Shown here: piece after piece, positions 26,346 through 45,100 of the stretch
Layout of the letters: each line of letters opens with the position of its first letter
How positions within the stretch are numbered: the first letter of the stretch is position 1
Assembly (NCBI RefSeq): GCF_027580225.2
Contig: NW_027395277.1
Span: 2,166,001-2,230,000, forward strand
Reading direction: 5' to 3'
DNA: 64,000 bases
Source of the DNA: Misgurnus anguillicaudatus
Taxonomy: Eukaryota; Chordata; Actinopteri; Cypriniformes; Cobitidae
Position numbers and translations under genes: made by a program
Notes under the pieces: model-generated
Told to the model about the DNA's origin: nothing
Database searches by the model: none
The model's input: only the letters and a program-made list of their open reading frames with translations

Positions 26346-28463
26346 CGAATTATCTCAGCTTCAGCACGTATAGTGACGAGCTCCCTAATGGTATAGTTTA
26401 TAAATGTGATAATATTTCAAACCCCTCCCATCTAAACACATATATGATGTAGGCCTACTTACATAAGGCTCCTTATACACCAATTCACAAATTTTTGCAA
26501 AAACTACACAGCACGGAGTCTATGATGTTGGCAGGAGGTCACTAACATTTCCCCCAAGAGTCATAAAATCTGATTAGAGGTAAAAGAGTCGGTCCAGCCC
26601 CCCGCCTCACCAGCTGTCTCACCGCATACGAGCGTCTGTCAACTGTGAAATTAAGTTTGAGTGAACAGGACAGAGGAGAGGCCATGAGACAGTCAAGAGC
26701 AGACAGATAGAGAGACCAAACACATTTGACCTTACCCACCCGCAGGTGTCAGTGACAGATACGGAGCGATGGCACGGGGACACTGATCTCACCCCTCAGA
26801 GAAAAGCACTTTGACTCCAACCACCTCAATTAACCTTCATTTCACATCTTGGTGACGGAGGTCGCCCCTCTCTACTGTACAGTAAATTGCATCAGCAGGA
26901 AGACAGGTTTTCAGGCTATGAATGATGGATAAGCATATATCATTCGCCAGATGACTGTATGTGTATCTGTATGTGTGAGTTTCTTGGGACCCGTTGACCT
27001 TTTGCACCGCTAATGCAACTAATCTAGCTGCTGGTTTTAAAAGTAATTGATTAGATGAAGGTGTTTGATAAAGGCATAAACCCCCGGTGGTAACCGGTCG
27101 TCCTCCCCATGGCATTTTAATAGCTAATGATTTATAGATTACAGCATGCTGTCTAACCACGGTGTGTCTCACAGGAACTTGCGAATCTTTATCAATGCCA
27201 AATTGGTCTTAATTAAGCTTTAATCTCACTAAAGCAACCTCACTGGAAATCCTGTAATAATGATGAGATTACACGGAGAAATGCTTTGGCCTTGCCTTAG
27301 GTGTAGGAAAAGTTTGCTTTGGACTTCAATGGAAATAAAGTTGGGACTGTGACTTGAAATGACACTTAATGACAAATGTCACGCGTGCAGGGTTGTGTAC
27401 GGTTCAAAAAAGCACTGTGATCAGATTATTGGGCCTTACTTTAATGTAGCCCTTATGACCGCGTGTTGCCCGTGGCTGTGGAAAGGTCTCAAAACTCTTT
27501 GCAATAACCCTGACGTGGCCTCAGGCACGAAAACATGAGCGATTGTTTCATGATGAATGTGGGAAATAAATGAAATCTTTTCTCTTGAGTTAACAGAGCA
27601 AAATGCAATGGTATGTGCTGAAAAATGATAGGTAAACTTTGTGTTAACTTAATACCACAAAACTTTTTTATTATTATTTATAGGCATATTTGCTGGTGTA
27701 CTTACCTGTAGATCAACTAGTAGGTTTGGGTTTGATTAATAGTGAGGAAATGTATAGTCGCTTTGGATAATAGTGTCTGCCAAATGCATAAATGTAAATG
27801 TAATTCAGGAAAAGACCTCGAGCAATGAAAATAAAACTTAGAACTGTTCTCTGACATCTTTCATGGACATTGTTTCATTTTTAAGCTCAATTCAACCTTC
27901 CAGGCACAGGATTGTGGGATATCAAAGGTAATGAAGGATCCCAGTTGTCTAGGAGGCTTTCAGAGGATTCGTTGGCGTCTATTTCTATGGTCAAAAATAT
28001 GTTTTAAATATATGCTTAATACATGTTGTAGAAAGTTAATCCCTTAAGTTCAGGGATTCTGTCATCATTTACTGATAAATGATGGTTAGCACACAGCTGG
28101 TTGTAACCATTGACTTCCATAGTAGGAAAACAAATATTATGGAAGTATTGTGATAAATGATAAAGAATATATTTTGATAAAAGATGGTAAGCGCACAGTT
28201 GACGGTACCCATTGACTTCCATCCTGGTTGTTTTTCCTACTATGAAAGTCAATGATTTATCAAAATATCTTCTTTTGTGTTTATCAGATAAAAGAAGTTC
28301 ATACAGGTTTAGAACAATATGAAGATGAGTAAATGATAATGACTTAGTTTAAACCTTTATATATCAACATATATTTAAAAATGTATTTCAGGCGCAACAA
28401 AATACATTTCTACTTTTACAATACATATGGAAAAAAACAGTTTTCCTGGCCAAAATATAAAAG
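26346..28463. other. Intergenic DNA, no gene
   Basis: No exon recognised. A tRNA-SINE-like relic in inverse orientation may lie near 26985-27030 (TGACCTTTTGCACCGCTAATG). A SINE 3' tail is at 27755-27810. An inverted repeat of CCATTGACTTCCAT motifs occurs near 28100-28250. Confidence 0.35.
27755..27810 (+). repeat. SINE 3' tail fragment
   Basis: The sequence GTCGCTTTGGATAATAGTGT followed by CTGCCAAATGCATAAATGTAA is the 3' tail typical of tRNA-derived SINEs in cyprinids. The tRNA-like head was not recognised upstream, so this is a truncated copy. Confidence 0.55.
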
Positions 28464-28464
28464 T

Positions 28465-28882
28465 TTAAAGGGGCCATGGCATGAAAATCTGACTTTTTCC
28501 ATGTTTAAGTGCTATGATTGGGTCCGTGCTTCTATTAACCTAGAAAATGTGAAAAAAGATCAACCCAGTAACTTAGTTTTGGTAAACCATTCTCTACAAA
28601 CACATGAAAAAATAGGTTGTTGAAATTTTGCTCTCCTTATGATGTCATAAGGAGCTCGTATTATAATAATACCGCCCCTTAATCTGCACTATCCAACCAC
28701 AGCACTGCCATTTAGTGCAGAGAAAAAAAGAGAGAGAGAAAATAATTCACAACACAATTGAGTTTCAATTGCAACAAACCGCCATCATTTATGGTATTTA
28801 TATGGTATTTTGAGCTATAACTTCACATACATTGTGATTTTATTTGACATCTTAAAAAAGTCTTGTGCCATGGCCCCTTTAA
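28465..28882. mobile_element. MITE with TTAAAGGGGCCATGGCA ends
   Basis: Inverted ends TTAAAGGGGCCATGGCA and TGCCATGGCCCCTTTAA, with TTAA at both borders, fit a TTAA-targeting element (piggyBac or Kolobok type). It sits inside the A+T-rich ATATTTTTGGCCA family repeat. A diverged copy in inverse orientation occupies 33603-34113 in ldha intron 3; both share CACTAAATGGCAGTGC (or its inverse) and a GTTACTGGGTTGATC block. Confidence 0.75.
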
Positions 28883-29355
28883 AAGTTTATTTTTTTACAG
28901 TTGAAATATATTTAATTTAAATCTTTTTGAACCTGTTATAGGTTTGCAACATAAACAAAGTTTTTCTTCCAATGCGATGTGAATATAAATGCTATGTAAT
29001 ATAAATCAATATTAATATATGTATTTTTTTATATTTAAAAATATACAAAAAAGGCCAAACAATATATTGTTGAAAAATACATTTTTGTTAACATATTTCA
29101 AAGTATATTTCAGCAATTTTTTTGTATATTTTAAATTATTTAGCAATAAGTTATTGTAAATCAAGGCTAAAGACAGTATTTTTAATGTTGATGTAGGTCT
29201 GACACACCCATATACAGGACATTTTAGATGCACAAATAAATAAAAGGCACAACTCATTTAAGATGATGCAATATCCTGTACGAATCTGTCACTTTGGAAT
29301 ATGAAGTAGACGCAATTAATTTACTGTTATGACTAAACTTTATGGGGTAGTTTCG

Positions 29356-29570
29356 CGGTTTCCCGGACAGGGTTTATCCTAGTCTAAGACTAAAGTGCAT
29401 GTTTGAGGTGCCTTAATTTAAAAACATCTTGCACTGACACATCTGGACATATCAGTACAATTGTTTTGTCTCGGGATGCACACCAGTATTGTTTTTTGTA
29501 AAAACTACTTAAATATATAACTAAGGCCTAGTCCTGGATTTATCTAAACCCTGTCCGGGAAACCACTCCA
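29356..29570. mobile_element. Short inverted-repeat element (GGTTTCCCGGACAGGGTTTA ends)
   Basis: The left end GGTTTCCCGGACAGGGTTTA is matched by TAAACCCTGTCCGGGAAACC at the right end, with further matching of the inner AGTC/CTAAG blocks. At about 215 bp it is a typical MITE with no coding capacity. Confidence 0.8.
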
Positions 29571-30470
29571 CTATAAGAATGACATTTGAATCGTTTTGAA
29601 AATGCGTGTAAATGCATGTCTTGATTAAATATATCTCTTTTGTTCACTAGATGGCGCAATTTCATTGGAATCCATTTGAAAGGTTGCATGGCTCTGTATC
29701 TATAAAATCCTTTAATGCTTCCTGTACTAGTTTTATGCCTATTTGTAATTTTTGCCTTTTTATGTTGTACTGTACTCTTACAAAACACACACACAAAATA
29801 ATAATTTGAACTAAGGCACATAGTTTATATTAAGAAACCCACATGCCAGCTAACCATGACACTGCATATTCACTGCATTCCTTTGGTAGGAATGATGGTT
29901 ATCCTGTGTTTCCTAAAGAGGATGAATAAGGAGAAATAAGTAACCACAGAGAGAGATAAAAGAGTTATCATCATGTAAAACACTGTGCCTGTATGTTTTC
30001 ATCACCTTAATATCTCACTGTTGGTTTATTTTTTTCTATAAATAGATTTTTTTCTGAAAGTGTCTGTATAGAAATAACATAAAATCATGGCTACAAAAAA
30101 AATAAAAATTACCATTATTGCCCAGTTCACAATCAGACGGGGTAAGTTGTCCCACGAGAACCTGCCATCAGCAGGATTTTTGTCTAAATGTAACACCTAA
30201 AACTATTGTGAAACACAAAAACGATTTATTAAACAACAAAAAGTCAAACTACTGTATCCTTTGGCCAGCAAATATTAAATGATTTGTGTAACATGTAAAA
30301 CGTGATAACTAACCCTGGTTTACCGTATTGAATATTATTGAAATACGCGTAGCTATATAGCTTTATTAATAAATATTTGGAGAATTAAAACATTTGTATT
30401 CAAATAATAATTGTTTCCTACGATAACCGAGGCACGTGCGTCGCCGCATCCTCTTCTAGGGCATTCTCAA

Positions 30471-30700
30471 TCTGAAGGTTGCAGCCTGCGGAGGTCACAT
30501 ATGCAGGCTTCATACGTCATCAAGCCAAAGTTTATTTCAGTTACCTGAGCATTACATTCGCAAGTCATAAGCATATTACAACAATTTACGATTAATTAAT
30601 AATAACAGTCGACTTTATAATTGTCAATATTATGAAATAAGACAGTCTTGATGACGTATGCAGCCTACAAAAGCGACCTCCGGAGGCTGCAGATTTCGGA
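30471..30700. repeat. Inverted repeat, 54-bp arms, just upstream of the ldha promoter
   Basis: Arms 30471-30524 and 30647-30700 are imperfect reverse complements (TGCAGCCT(G/C)CGGAGGTC...CATACGTCATCAAG) around a 122-bp A+T-rich spacer. Each arm carries a TGACGTA (CRE-like) motif, at 30513-30519 (inverse) and 30652-30658. The structure looks like a small snap-back element. It ends about 110 bp upstream of the ldha TATA box. Confidence 0.75.
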
Positions 30701-30735
30701 TTGAGTAACGGCTCTTGAATGACGTTGACCAGTAT

Positions 30736-30842
30736 GGACGTGACTTCCTCCACGGGATGCAAAACCACGCCCACATGATTCATATGCAAATGATGGCTTT
30801 AACGTCAGCGCTTTATAAGCCGCCCAGCCGCTTTGACAGCAC
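30736..30842 (+). promoter_or_regulatory. ldha: ldha core promoter
   Basis: A TATA-like TTTATAA lies at 30812-30818, with AACGTCA (half CRE, inverse) just upstream at 30801. ATGCAAAT, an octamer, is at 30784-30791. ACCACGCCCAC, a GC/KLF-type box, is near 30765, and an ACGTG hypoxia-element core is at 30738-30742. CRE and HIF sites are known in mammalian LDHA promoters; here they are sequence matches only. The start of transcription is inferred near 30843. Confidence 0.6.
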
Positions 30843-30904
30843 TGCTGCGGAGTTACGGAGACGCACAAACACTGACTTTACTCTGATATAACATCTACGC
30901 ACAG
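30843..30904 (+). other. ldha: ldha non-coding exon 1
   Basis: The exon is inferred from the TATA box about 30 bp upstream and a donor, CACAG|GTAAAA, at 30904/30905. It has no ATG. Vertebrate LDHA genes usually begin with a non-coding exon followed by an exon holding the ATG, as here. The 5' end is approximate. Confidence 0.6.
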
Positions 30905-32069
30905 GTAAAATACTATTAAATAATCTAAAATTCAAATAGATATATGCAGTGCTATAAGTAATATTTCGTATTTATGATGTTTTATTTTGTAAAAACTATA
31001 TTTTGTAGGGAATTTGGGATTTTACTTTTAAAGGAATGCGCATTTGTTTATATTTAATGTATAGATGATACTGTATGTATTTACGAAGACATTCATCGGC
31101 TCTTTAAGTCTTAACGGTGCTGTTATGCAATCTTATAACGCACCACTTAACCTGTTGATACTCGTTTCAAGTTCATGATGCTTAAGCAAACCTGCTTCTC
31201 TTTCTTTCTTTCATCCATCGATCATTTACAGCTTAATACGTGTCATGTAATGGCACATACATCAGTTTTATTAAATGCGTGTCTGTATCAGGTAGCTATG
31301 TGAGTCATGGGGTCTACGTGCTTACAGAAATCGTCTGTGGTCCTATGCGCGTTCGTGATGCTCGTCACTGCTTCCTTAAATGCAGAGAATTCTGGTACTT
31401 GTGGTTTGAATGGTTACATTGAGTCATCGCTAAATAAAAAATCCCGATTTGCACAAAATGACTCAAGATGTAACCCATTTCATTCATCACGTAGGCTGAT
31501 ATGTCCCTTTAAGTGATTTCCGGATTACTTACGCATATTGCGTAAATGTTACAGTTAAACCTTAACTGCGACATTTGCAAATGATTGCCACTTCATTGAT
31601 AAATAAAAGTATATTAGGGATGAGGATGACCTCTAAAGTGCTTGTGTTTATATGAATCGTCTGATAAATGTGACGCATCATGTTAGGGGCTCTTAAGGTG
31701 GTTTGTTGTTTGTCCTTGCGTGGAATTTGCCTGCATTATTGATGCAGATACCTTAAATGCTGTACGTGCCTCTGTGCACACATCACTGCAGAGGCTGAGC
31801 ATGGATGGATGAAAATAGCAGCATCCTTTGGTCCTTAACCTTTACAACTGTACTTGAGAAGAGGATAAAATAGCTACTGTCCCCAACAAAATATGCAGTC
31901 CCATGATGAATGTCAGTTATGTGCCCTAAAAATGATCCAAGAGTGACATTACCCATAATGCATTGCTTAGTGCATCATAAGTACTCATCTGTCCTGTATT
32001 ATGCATTGCTCTTAAAGAATAATACATGATTTGTATTCAAATGAAGACTTTTTTATTTTGTAGCAGAAA

Positions 32070-38608
<6,539 letters not shown>

Positions 38609-38825
38609 ACTGCAGTCTCTTCCAAAATGTAGCCAGCGTCACAGATTTCAAACTCCAAGAAACATACTGCCTGTAACCTCCATAAGATATCTCCAAACCA
38701 GATCTTTAGATTGTAACGCTCCTTGATGTGTATTCTTGTTGTCAATACAAAGATTATATTGAGTTTATATAAGAGTCTATGTGAATACTGTTGTACTGTA
38801 TATTAAAAAAGAAGCACTTGAGCAA
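38609..38825 (+). other. ldha: ldha 3' UTR with candidate poly(A) signal
   Basis: There is no canonical AATAAA close to the stop. The best candidate is the common variant ATTAAA at 38802-38807, about 195 nt after the stop codon. The cleavage site is inferred. Confidence 0.45.
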
Positions 38826-39268
38826 GACGATGTGCAATTTGAGTCTCTTATTTTATATTGTATTTTCTGTTTCGAGCTCAGCTAGCATTGTGCTACACTT
38901 ACATCCTACAAGTATTTTTCACCAAGACCAACAAATACAACTGAAGATTTATAAAACATCTGTTTCATTGAGTGTACTTACATGTGCTGCAAAATGCTGG
39001 TAACTCTTAAAAAAAAAAAAAAATTATGTATAGGTTTGTGAAACTTTTTGTATGTAAATTAGTTTTAAAATCGTTTTATGTAAATGCGATTTGAAAAATA
39101 CAACAAATTATGCAAAAAATATTTTCTGAGAGATTTTGAATTGTAGCATTAAGTGCACAATTGATGTAAAAAATTATTTTACACAAATTCATTGTACTTT
39201 TATAAATGAGGCCTGTTAAATAAAAGGACAGAGTTTCGTTACATTTTTACAGGCAAAGTGAATTTTTT

Positions 39269-40470
39269 ATTGGCTAATGGCTAATATAAAAAGTTAAACG
39301 TTTCGATGGCTAATGGCTAAAATAAAAAAGTTAAATGTTTCGATGGCTAATAGCTAATATAAAAATGCAACGTTTTGTTGGCTAATAGCCAATATAAAAA
39401 GTTAAAAATGTTTAATGGCTAATAGCTAATATAAAAAATTAAACGTTTTGTTGGGTAATAGCAAATATAAAAAATTAAATATTTCGATGGCTAATGGCTA
39501 ATATAAAAAGTGAAACGTTTCGTTGGCTAATAGCTAATTTAAAAAGTTAAACGTTTCGTTGGCTAATAGCTAATTTAAAAAGTTAAACATTTCGATGGCT
39601 AATGGCTAAAATAAAAAAGTTAAACGTTTCGATGGCTAATAGCTAATAAAAAAATGCAACGTTTTGTTGGCTAATAGCTACTATAAAAAGTTAAAATTTT
39701 TTGATGGCTAATAACTAATATAAAAAATGTAATGTTTTGTTGGGTAATAGCTAATATAAAAAAAAATTATATTTCGATGGCTAATGGCTAATATAAAAAG
39801 TGAAATGTTTCGTTGGCTAATAGCTAATTTAAAAAGTTAAACGTTTCGATGGCTAATGGCTAAAATAAAAAAGTTAAATGTTTCGATGGCTAATAGCTAA
39901 TATAAAATGCAACGTTTTGTTGGCTAATAGCTAATATAAAAATGCAACTTTTTGTTGGCTAATAGCTAATATAAAAAGTGAAAATGTTTTGATGGCTAAT
40001 AGCTAATATTAAAAATTAAAAGTTTTGTTGGCTAATAGCTAATATAAAAAATTTAATATTTCGATGGCTAATGGTTAATATAAAAAGTGAAACATTTCGT
40101 TGGCTAATAGCTAATATAAAAAGTAAAAAGTTTCGTTGGCTAATAGCTAATATAAAAAGTGAAACGTTTCGTTGGCTAATAGCTAATATAAAAAGTAAAA
40201 CGTTTCGATGGCTGATATAAAAAGTGAAACGTTTCGTTGGCTAATCGTTTATAATAATAAGTGAAACGTTTCGACGGCTAATAGCTAACATAAAAAGTGA
40301 AATGTTTTGTTTGCTAATAGCTAAAAATAAAAAAGTGAAACATTTTAATAGCTAATATAACTAATATAAAAAGTGAAACGTTTTGATAGCTAATATAAAA
40401 GTGAAATGTTTTGTCGGCTATAGCTATAAAAAGTGAAACGTTTTGATAGCTAATATAAAAAAAATAAATG
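39269..40470. repeat. 36-bp minisatellite downstream of ldha
   Basis: About 30 copies of a unit of about 36 bp built from GGCTAATAGCTAATATAAAA and AGTGAAACGTTTCGTT, in several variants (AACG/AATG; GATGG/GTTGG). Variants are interspersed, which suggests higher-order duplication of blocks. The array becomes irregular after about 40200. It starts about 660 bp after the ldha stop and shows no coding frame. Confidence 0.92.
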
Positions 40471-41025
40471 TTTTGATGTTGTCATGTTAAAAGGTATCAA
40501 CAATGCCAACCAGAATGCACAACTAAACCTGCTTGTCTTTTATTTACTCAATAGTAGCTGATGGTATAAAACTGGGTTAGTGGACTGTTTGCATAGCTTT
40601 GGTTTAAAAATAGACCAAAGGTTCTTGAGATTAGTTGAACATTAATAGTAGGTCAGTCTAGGGAGAGATATCTTTATCTACAATGCCGTACATCATGCAG
40701 GCAATTACAACAAAAGCTGTCTGTTCACATGTCAACCATCCCAAACAAAGATCATATACTTTTATTGATCTGCGTGACATAAAAAACTACAGACTGAAAC
40801 AAATAAGAACAAATATTATCAGATAAGGGCGCAATGTCTCCCCTTATAAAAGAGCAATTAAGGTCTTAAAATCTAGTTCACATCCCAAATGTGCACTAAA
40901 ATATTTGAAATGCAACAAAAAGATTGTTTCAAGGACTTCTCAAACATACAATTTTTGTTAATTTACATAAAGGTGGAGTGTAATGGTACAGTACGACAGT
41001 TTGTAGCTTTTATATTTTCAAAATA
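40471..41025. other. Intergenic DNA between ldha and tsg101
   Basis: Unique-looking A+T-rich DNA with no exon or repeat family recognised. It lies between the convergent 3' ends of the two genes. Confidence 0.4.
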
Positions 41026-41389
41026 CACTGCAAAAAAATGACTTTTTTAGTATTGTTGTCTTGTTTTCATTACAAAAATCTAAAAAAAAAATCTTAAATC
41101 AAGATGTATTTTCCTGATGAGCAAAATGACCCCAAAAAATAAAACTAGTTTTTAGACCAAAATATACAATTTAAGTGAATTTGTAATTAAACCAAGCAAA
41201 AAATCTGTCAATAGGGTAAAAAAAAACTTTTTGGGCAGATTTTTTGCTTGTTTTAAGCACAAATTCACTTAAATTGTATATTTTTTGTCTAAAAACTAGA
41301 CTTTTTTTCTCATTTTGCTCATCAAGAAAATAAGTCTTGATTTAAGAATTTTTAGATATTTGTAATGAAAAAAAGCCATTTTTGCAGTG
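41026..41389. mobile_element. Palindromic MITE (CACTGCAAAAAATGA family), copy 1
   Basis: Ends CACTGCAAAAAAATGACTTT and TTTTGCAGTG are inverted. The arms carry TTTTTAGACCAAAATAT, AAGTGAATTTG and GCAAAAAATCTG with their inverses around a short centre, so the whole element folds back. Four more copies occur at 42375-42795, 42993-43329, 46909-47332 and 47333-47759. Confidence 0.85.
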
Positions 41390-42087
41390 ATTAGTCAAAA
41401 AAAAAAATTGTATACAGCTAAATGATTTACAGGTCTAACATAATAAATCTGGAAATAATTCCCAATTGTAATGAGTATAGATAAATATTCAGCAAAGTAA
41501 ATCTAACAAGACTGAAACACCCACAAGTAGTAGTTATTGTCATATATGAAGGTTTTCATAAATTAACAATTTGAAAGTGAATGAAACAGCTGATCGACAA
41601 AGAAATATTTTTATATATTCTGTGTTGATGATGTCACATTTTGAAATGTCATGAGACTTGTAACTCTATACTGTTAATAGCAGTAGTATCTAAAGTCGAA
41701 GCTCAAACGCATGCCAGTTTAACTTGAGAATCTCAAATAGTAGAAACATAATGTGTATAATAGTTGAATCTCACGAAATCTTTCAGGAAATTGGGCAAGC
41801 GCTCTTATACGTTACAAAACAGCCGAAATGCGTTTGTCTTTGCGAAACTCACCCGTATGTCATCTTTGCTTATAATGCTCAGGTCTACTCTGTAACGTTT
41901 AGCTCTTGCACCGTACTAGATTTACATTTATTATAATGCTGATTTTACAATCATAAAAAGAAAATCAGCATCTAACAGCAGTGAAAACTATAACATACTC
42001 CAACTGAAATAACACAGAAAGCAACTTGGATAAGAGTCTGGATCATGTGGTCAGAGCTGGAGTGTTGGTGTATTGGTGGCAGCAAGG

Positions 42088-42177
42088 TCAGTAAAGGTCA
42101 CTGAGTCCAGCGGTCTTGCGTGCTTTCTGCATGAGCGCTCGCAGCTGGAACTGTTTTCGGGACAGCAGACGCACGTG
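42088..42177 (-). CDS. tsg101: tsg101 exon 10 (residues 362-390, stop)
   Basis: Encodes [20 protein letters not shown] and the invariant C-terminus TAGLSDLY. A candidate AATAAA poly(A) signal follows at 41927-41932 (minus strand). Confidence 0.95.
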   Translation of the reverse strand, partial: HVRLLSRKQFQLRALMQKARKTAGLSDLY

Positions 42178-45100
42178 CTGAGGACAAAATACAAGTGGAA
42201 GAGGGACATCAAACATAAGGATACTACTGATAGGGAGGTTGTGCAACGTATGGTGCAGATGAATGGGACAAAAGTTAACTCTCACTACTACTGTATTTTT
42301 TATAAAACGCAGTTGCACACTGGTTATTCGCATGCTATTATCCACAATACAACCCATCACCAAAATGAAGTTGTGTAAAAAATGACTTTCAAGAAAAATT
42401 TAACTTAATATTTTTGTCTTGTTTTCAGTAAAAATAGAAAAAAAATTCTAAATTAAGATGCTTTTTCTTCATGAGCAAAAAGAACCTAGAAAAAAATTCT
42501 AGTTTTTAGACCAAAAATATCAAATTTAAGTGACCTTGTGCATAAAAAAAGCAACAAAAATCTGCCAATGGGGTAAGCAAAAAAATCTTGAGCATTTTTC
42601 TTCAACACTAAATTCAAGAAAATTTTTTTTACCCAATTGGCAGATTTTTTTGCTAAACTAAAACTAAACTTATTTTCTTTGGTCGTTTTGCTTATCAAGA
42701 AAATAAATCTTAATTTAAGAATTTTTAGATATTTTTACTGAAAACAATACAAAAATTCTAAGCAAAATTTGTCTTGAAAGTCATTTTTTGCAGTGTATTT
42801 ATTTAATGAAAGTGTTTAAGCTGTGTGCATCCTCCTAGTGTACTTACCTAGTATGGACAACAATATAAAGCAAAGCAATTATTTGAACTAGAAAGCTAAA
42901 TATCAGGTGGTTATTCAAATACTTGTTCAAATTACCAAAATGTATAGCACTAACTAAAAACATGCTTGCATCTGTTGAAAATCTTGTTCCTACACTGCAA
43001 CAAATGATTTTCAAGAAAAAAAATCTTTGTATTTTTGTCTTGTTTTTAGTAAAAAGCAAAAAAATCTGCCAATGGGCTAAGTAAAAAAATCTTGAAAATT
43101 TTTCTTAAACACTAAATTCAAGAAAAAATTCAAGAAAGATTTGCTTACCCCTTTGGCAGATTTTTTTGGCTTGTTTTATGCACAAAATCACTTAAATTTG
43201 ATATTTTTGGTCTAAAAACTAAACTTATTTTCTTGGGTCGTTTTGCTCATCAAGAAAAAGGATCTTAATTTAAGAATTTTTTTAGAAAGTTTTACTAAAA
43301 ACAAGACAAAGAAATAATTTTTTGCAGTGTAATTTACGGATTTGTGATGCTTAAAGGGATAGTTCGGCCAAAAATATTATTAAACCCACGATGTCCATCG
43401 TTTTTCAGACAAACACATTTTCGGATATTTTAGAAAATGTTTTAGATCTTTCAGTTAATTAAATGTGAAGTTACGGGGTCCATGACCTTCAAGTCCAAAA
43501 AAAGTGCGTCCCTCCTTCACAAAATAAATCCAAACGGCTCCAGGATGATAAACAAAGGTCTTCTGAGGGTAATCCGCGCGGTGCTGTTGTAGAAATATTC
43601 ATATTTAAAACTTTATAAACTAAAATAACTAAAATAGCGCCGCCATCTTGAGCACTATTCGGACGGGAGTAGTTTTCCAAACGACGTTTGAGTTTCAACG
43701 TTTACCCCAGGACGTCTGTGATTTTATGTACCGATTCGGACGGGATTAAAATGATGCAGGCTATTCCAGAGATGGGAGTGTCTGTTTCATGCATTTGGGC
43801 ATTGTAGAAGAGCACGTGCTCTGGATATGCGTGTTTGTAATGTTTAATATTTTACTTTAAATGTAAAATTATGACAGAACATGTAATTTATTACTTTAAT
43901 AATAATAAAGGTAAATTGCTCTGGAATTCTTACGGAGGTCGTCAGAGAAAAACACAGACATGGCCGATTCGGACGGGATTAAAAACACAGAGGACCTCTG
44001 AGAAGCACGATTTTCTCAGAGGTCCTCCTGTAAAACTAATCCCGTCCGAATAGGGCATTAGACTCCTCTGTATTCAGGACAGAGTATTAGCGTGGTGTAC
44101 GCACTTTTCTTAGTGATGTATGACAAATTCAGAGGGCAGGGGAACACAGCAGCAGCAGAGTAGCCTCCGTGGGCTGCGTAAGCACTCATCCTGAATGCGG
44201 ACGCGACGAATGGCAGCGCTACCGGAAGGTAGTTATTTTAGTTTATAAAGTTTTAGGATATTTCTACAACAACACCGCGTGGATTACCCTCAGAAGACCT
44301 TTATATATCATCCTGGAGCCGTTTGGATTTATTTTGTGAAGGATGGACGCACTTTTTTGGACTTGAAGGTCGTGGACCCCGTAACTTCTAGGGGTGGCAC
44401 GGTTCACAAAACCCTCGGTTCGGTTCGTATCACGGTTCTATGGTCACGGTTCTCGGTTCAGTACGGTTCTTGTTGTTATTTTTTTTAACACTCCAGAAAT
44501 GTATTATCTTATTAATGTATTAATTATCCATAATTAAGGATACAGTATTAAAAAAGTTATATCATGTAATCATGCACAAACTGAATTTGACTTTAAGCAC
44601 ATTATTGGGACCATCTCTGAGGAAAGCCAGGTGAGATTTTGATACAGCAAGAGGGAAGACATTGATGATTTCAACATGCTTTTCATTTATTTGGCAAAAA
44701 AGAGAATGTGTATTGCCATCTACATGAACTTATGTGCCTTTTTAGCACACAAAGATAACTTGCATTTATCAAAATGCCAACTTCAGTGTAGCTCTAAGAT
44801 TTATTACTGAGAGGCTGCTTTTTTACTGCAGAGAGTATATGTGGACGAGAGAGAAACATAACGTTTATACCTGTTATATTTAAATAGGTCTCTTTTGTCC
44901 ACTTTTGACTACTTCTGTCCTGATTACTTTAAGGGGCAGTTTATGAAATAAGATCGCGCAACTTTCACACGCTAGCAAAATGAAACTACACGGAAATCAG
45001 CCGCTTTCGTTTTATCAATGAAAGGCTAAAAATAGCGCTGAATACGAAAAGACGTAAAACAGTGTTCATTACCTCAGATTAGATAAATGGTCGGAGAGAA

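Noticed and set aside
42073..42378. 101-codon plus-strand frame over the end of tsg101
   Set aside because: It is antisense to tsg101 exon 10, which is clearly coding on the minus strand.
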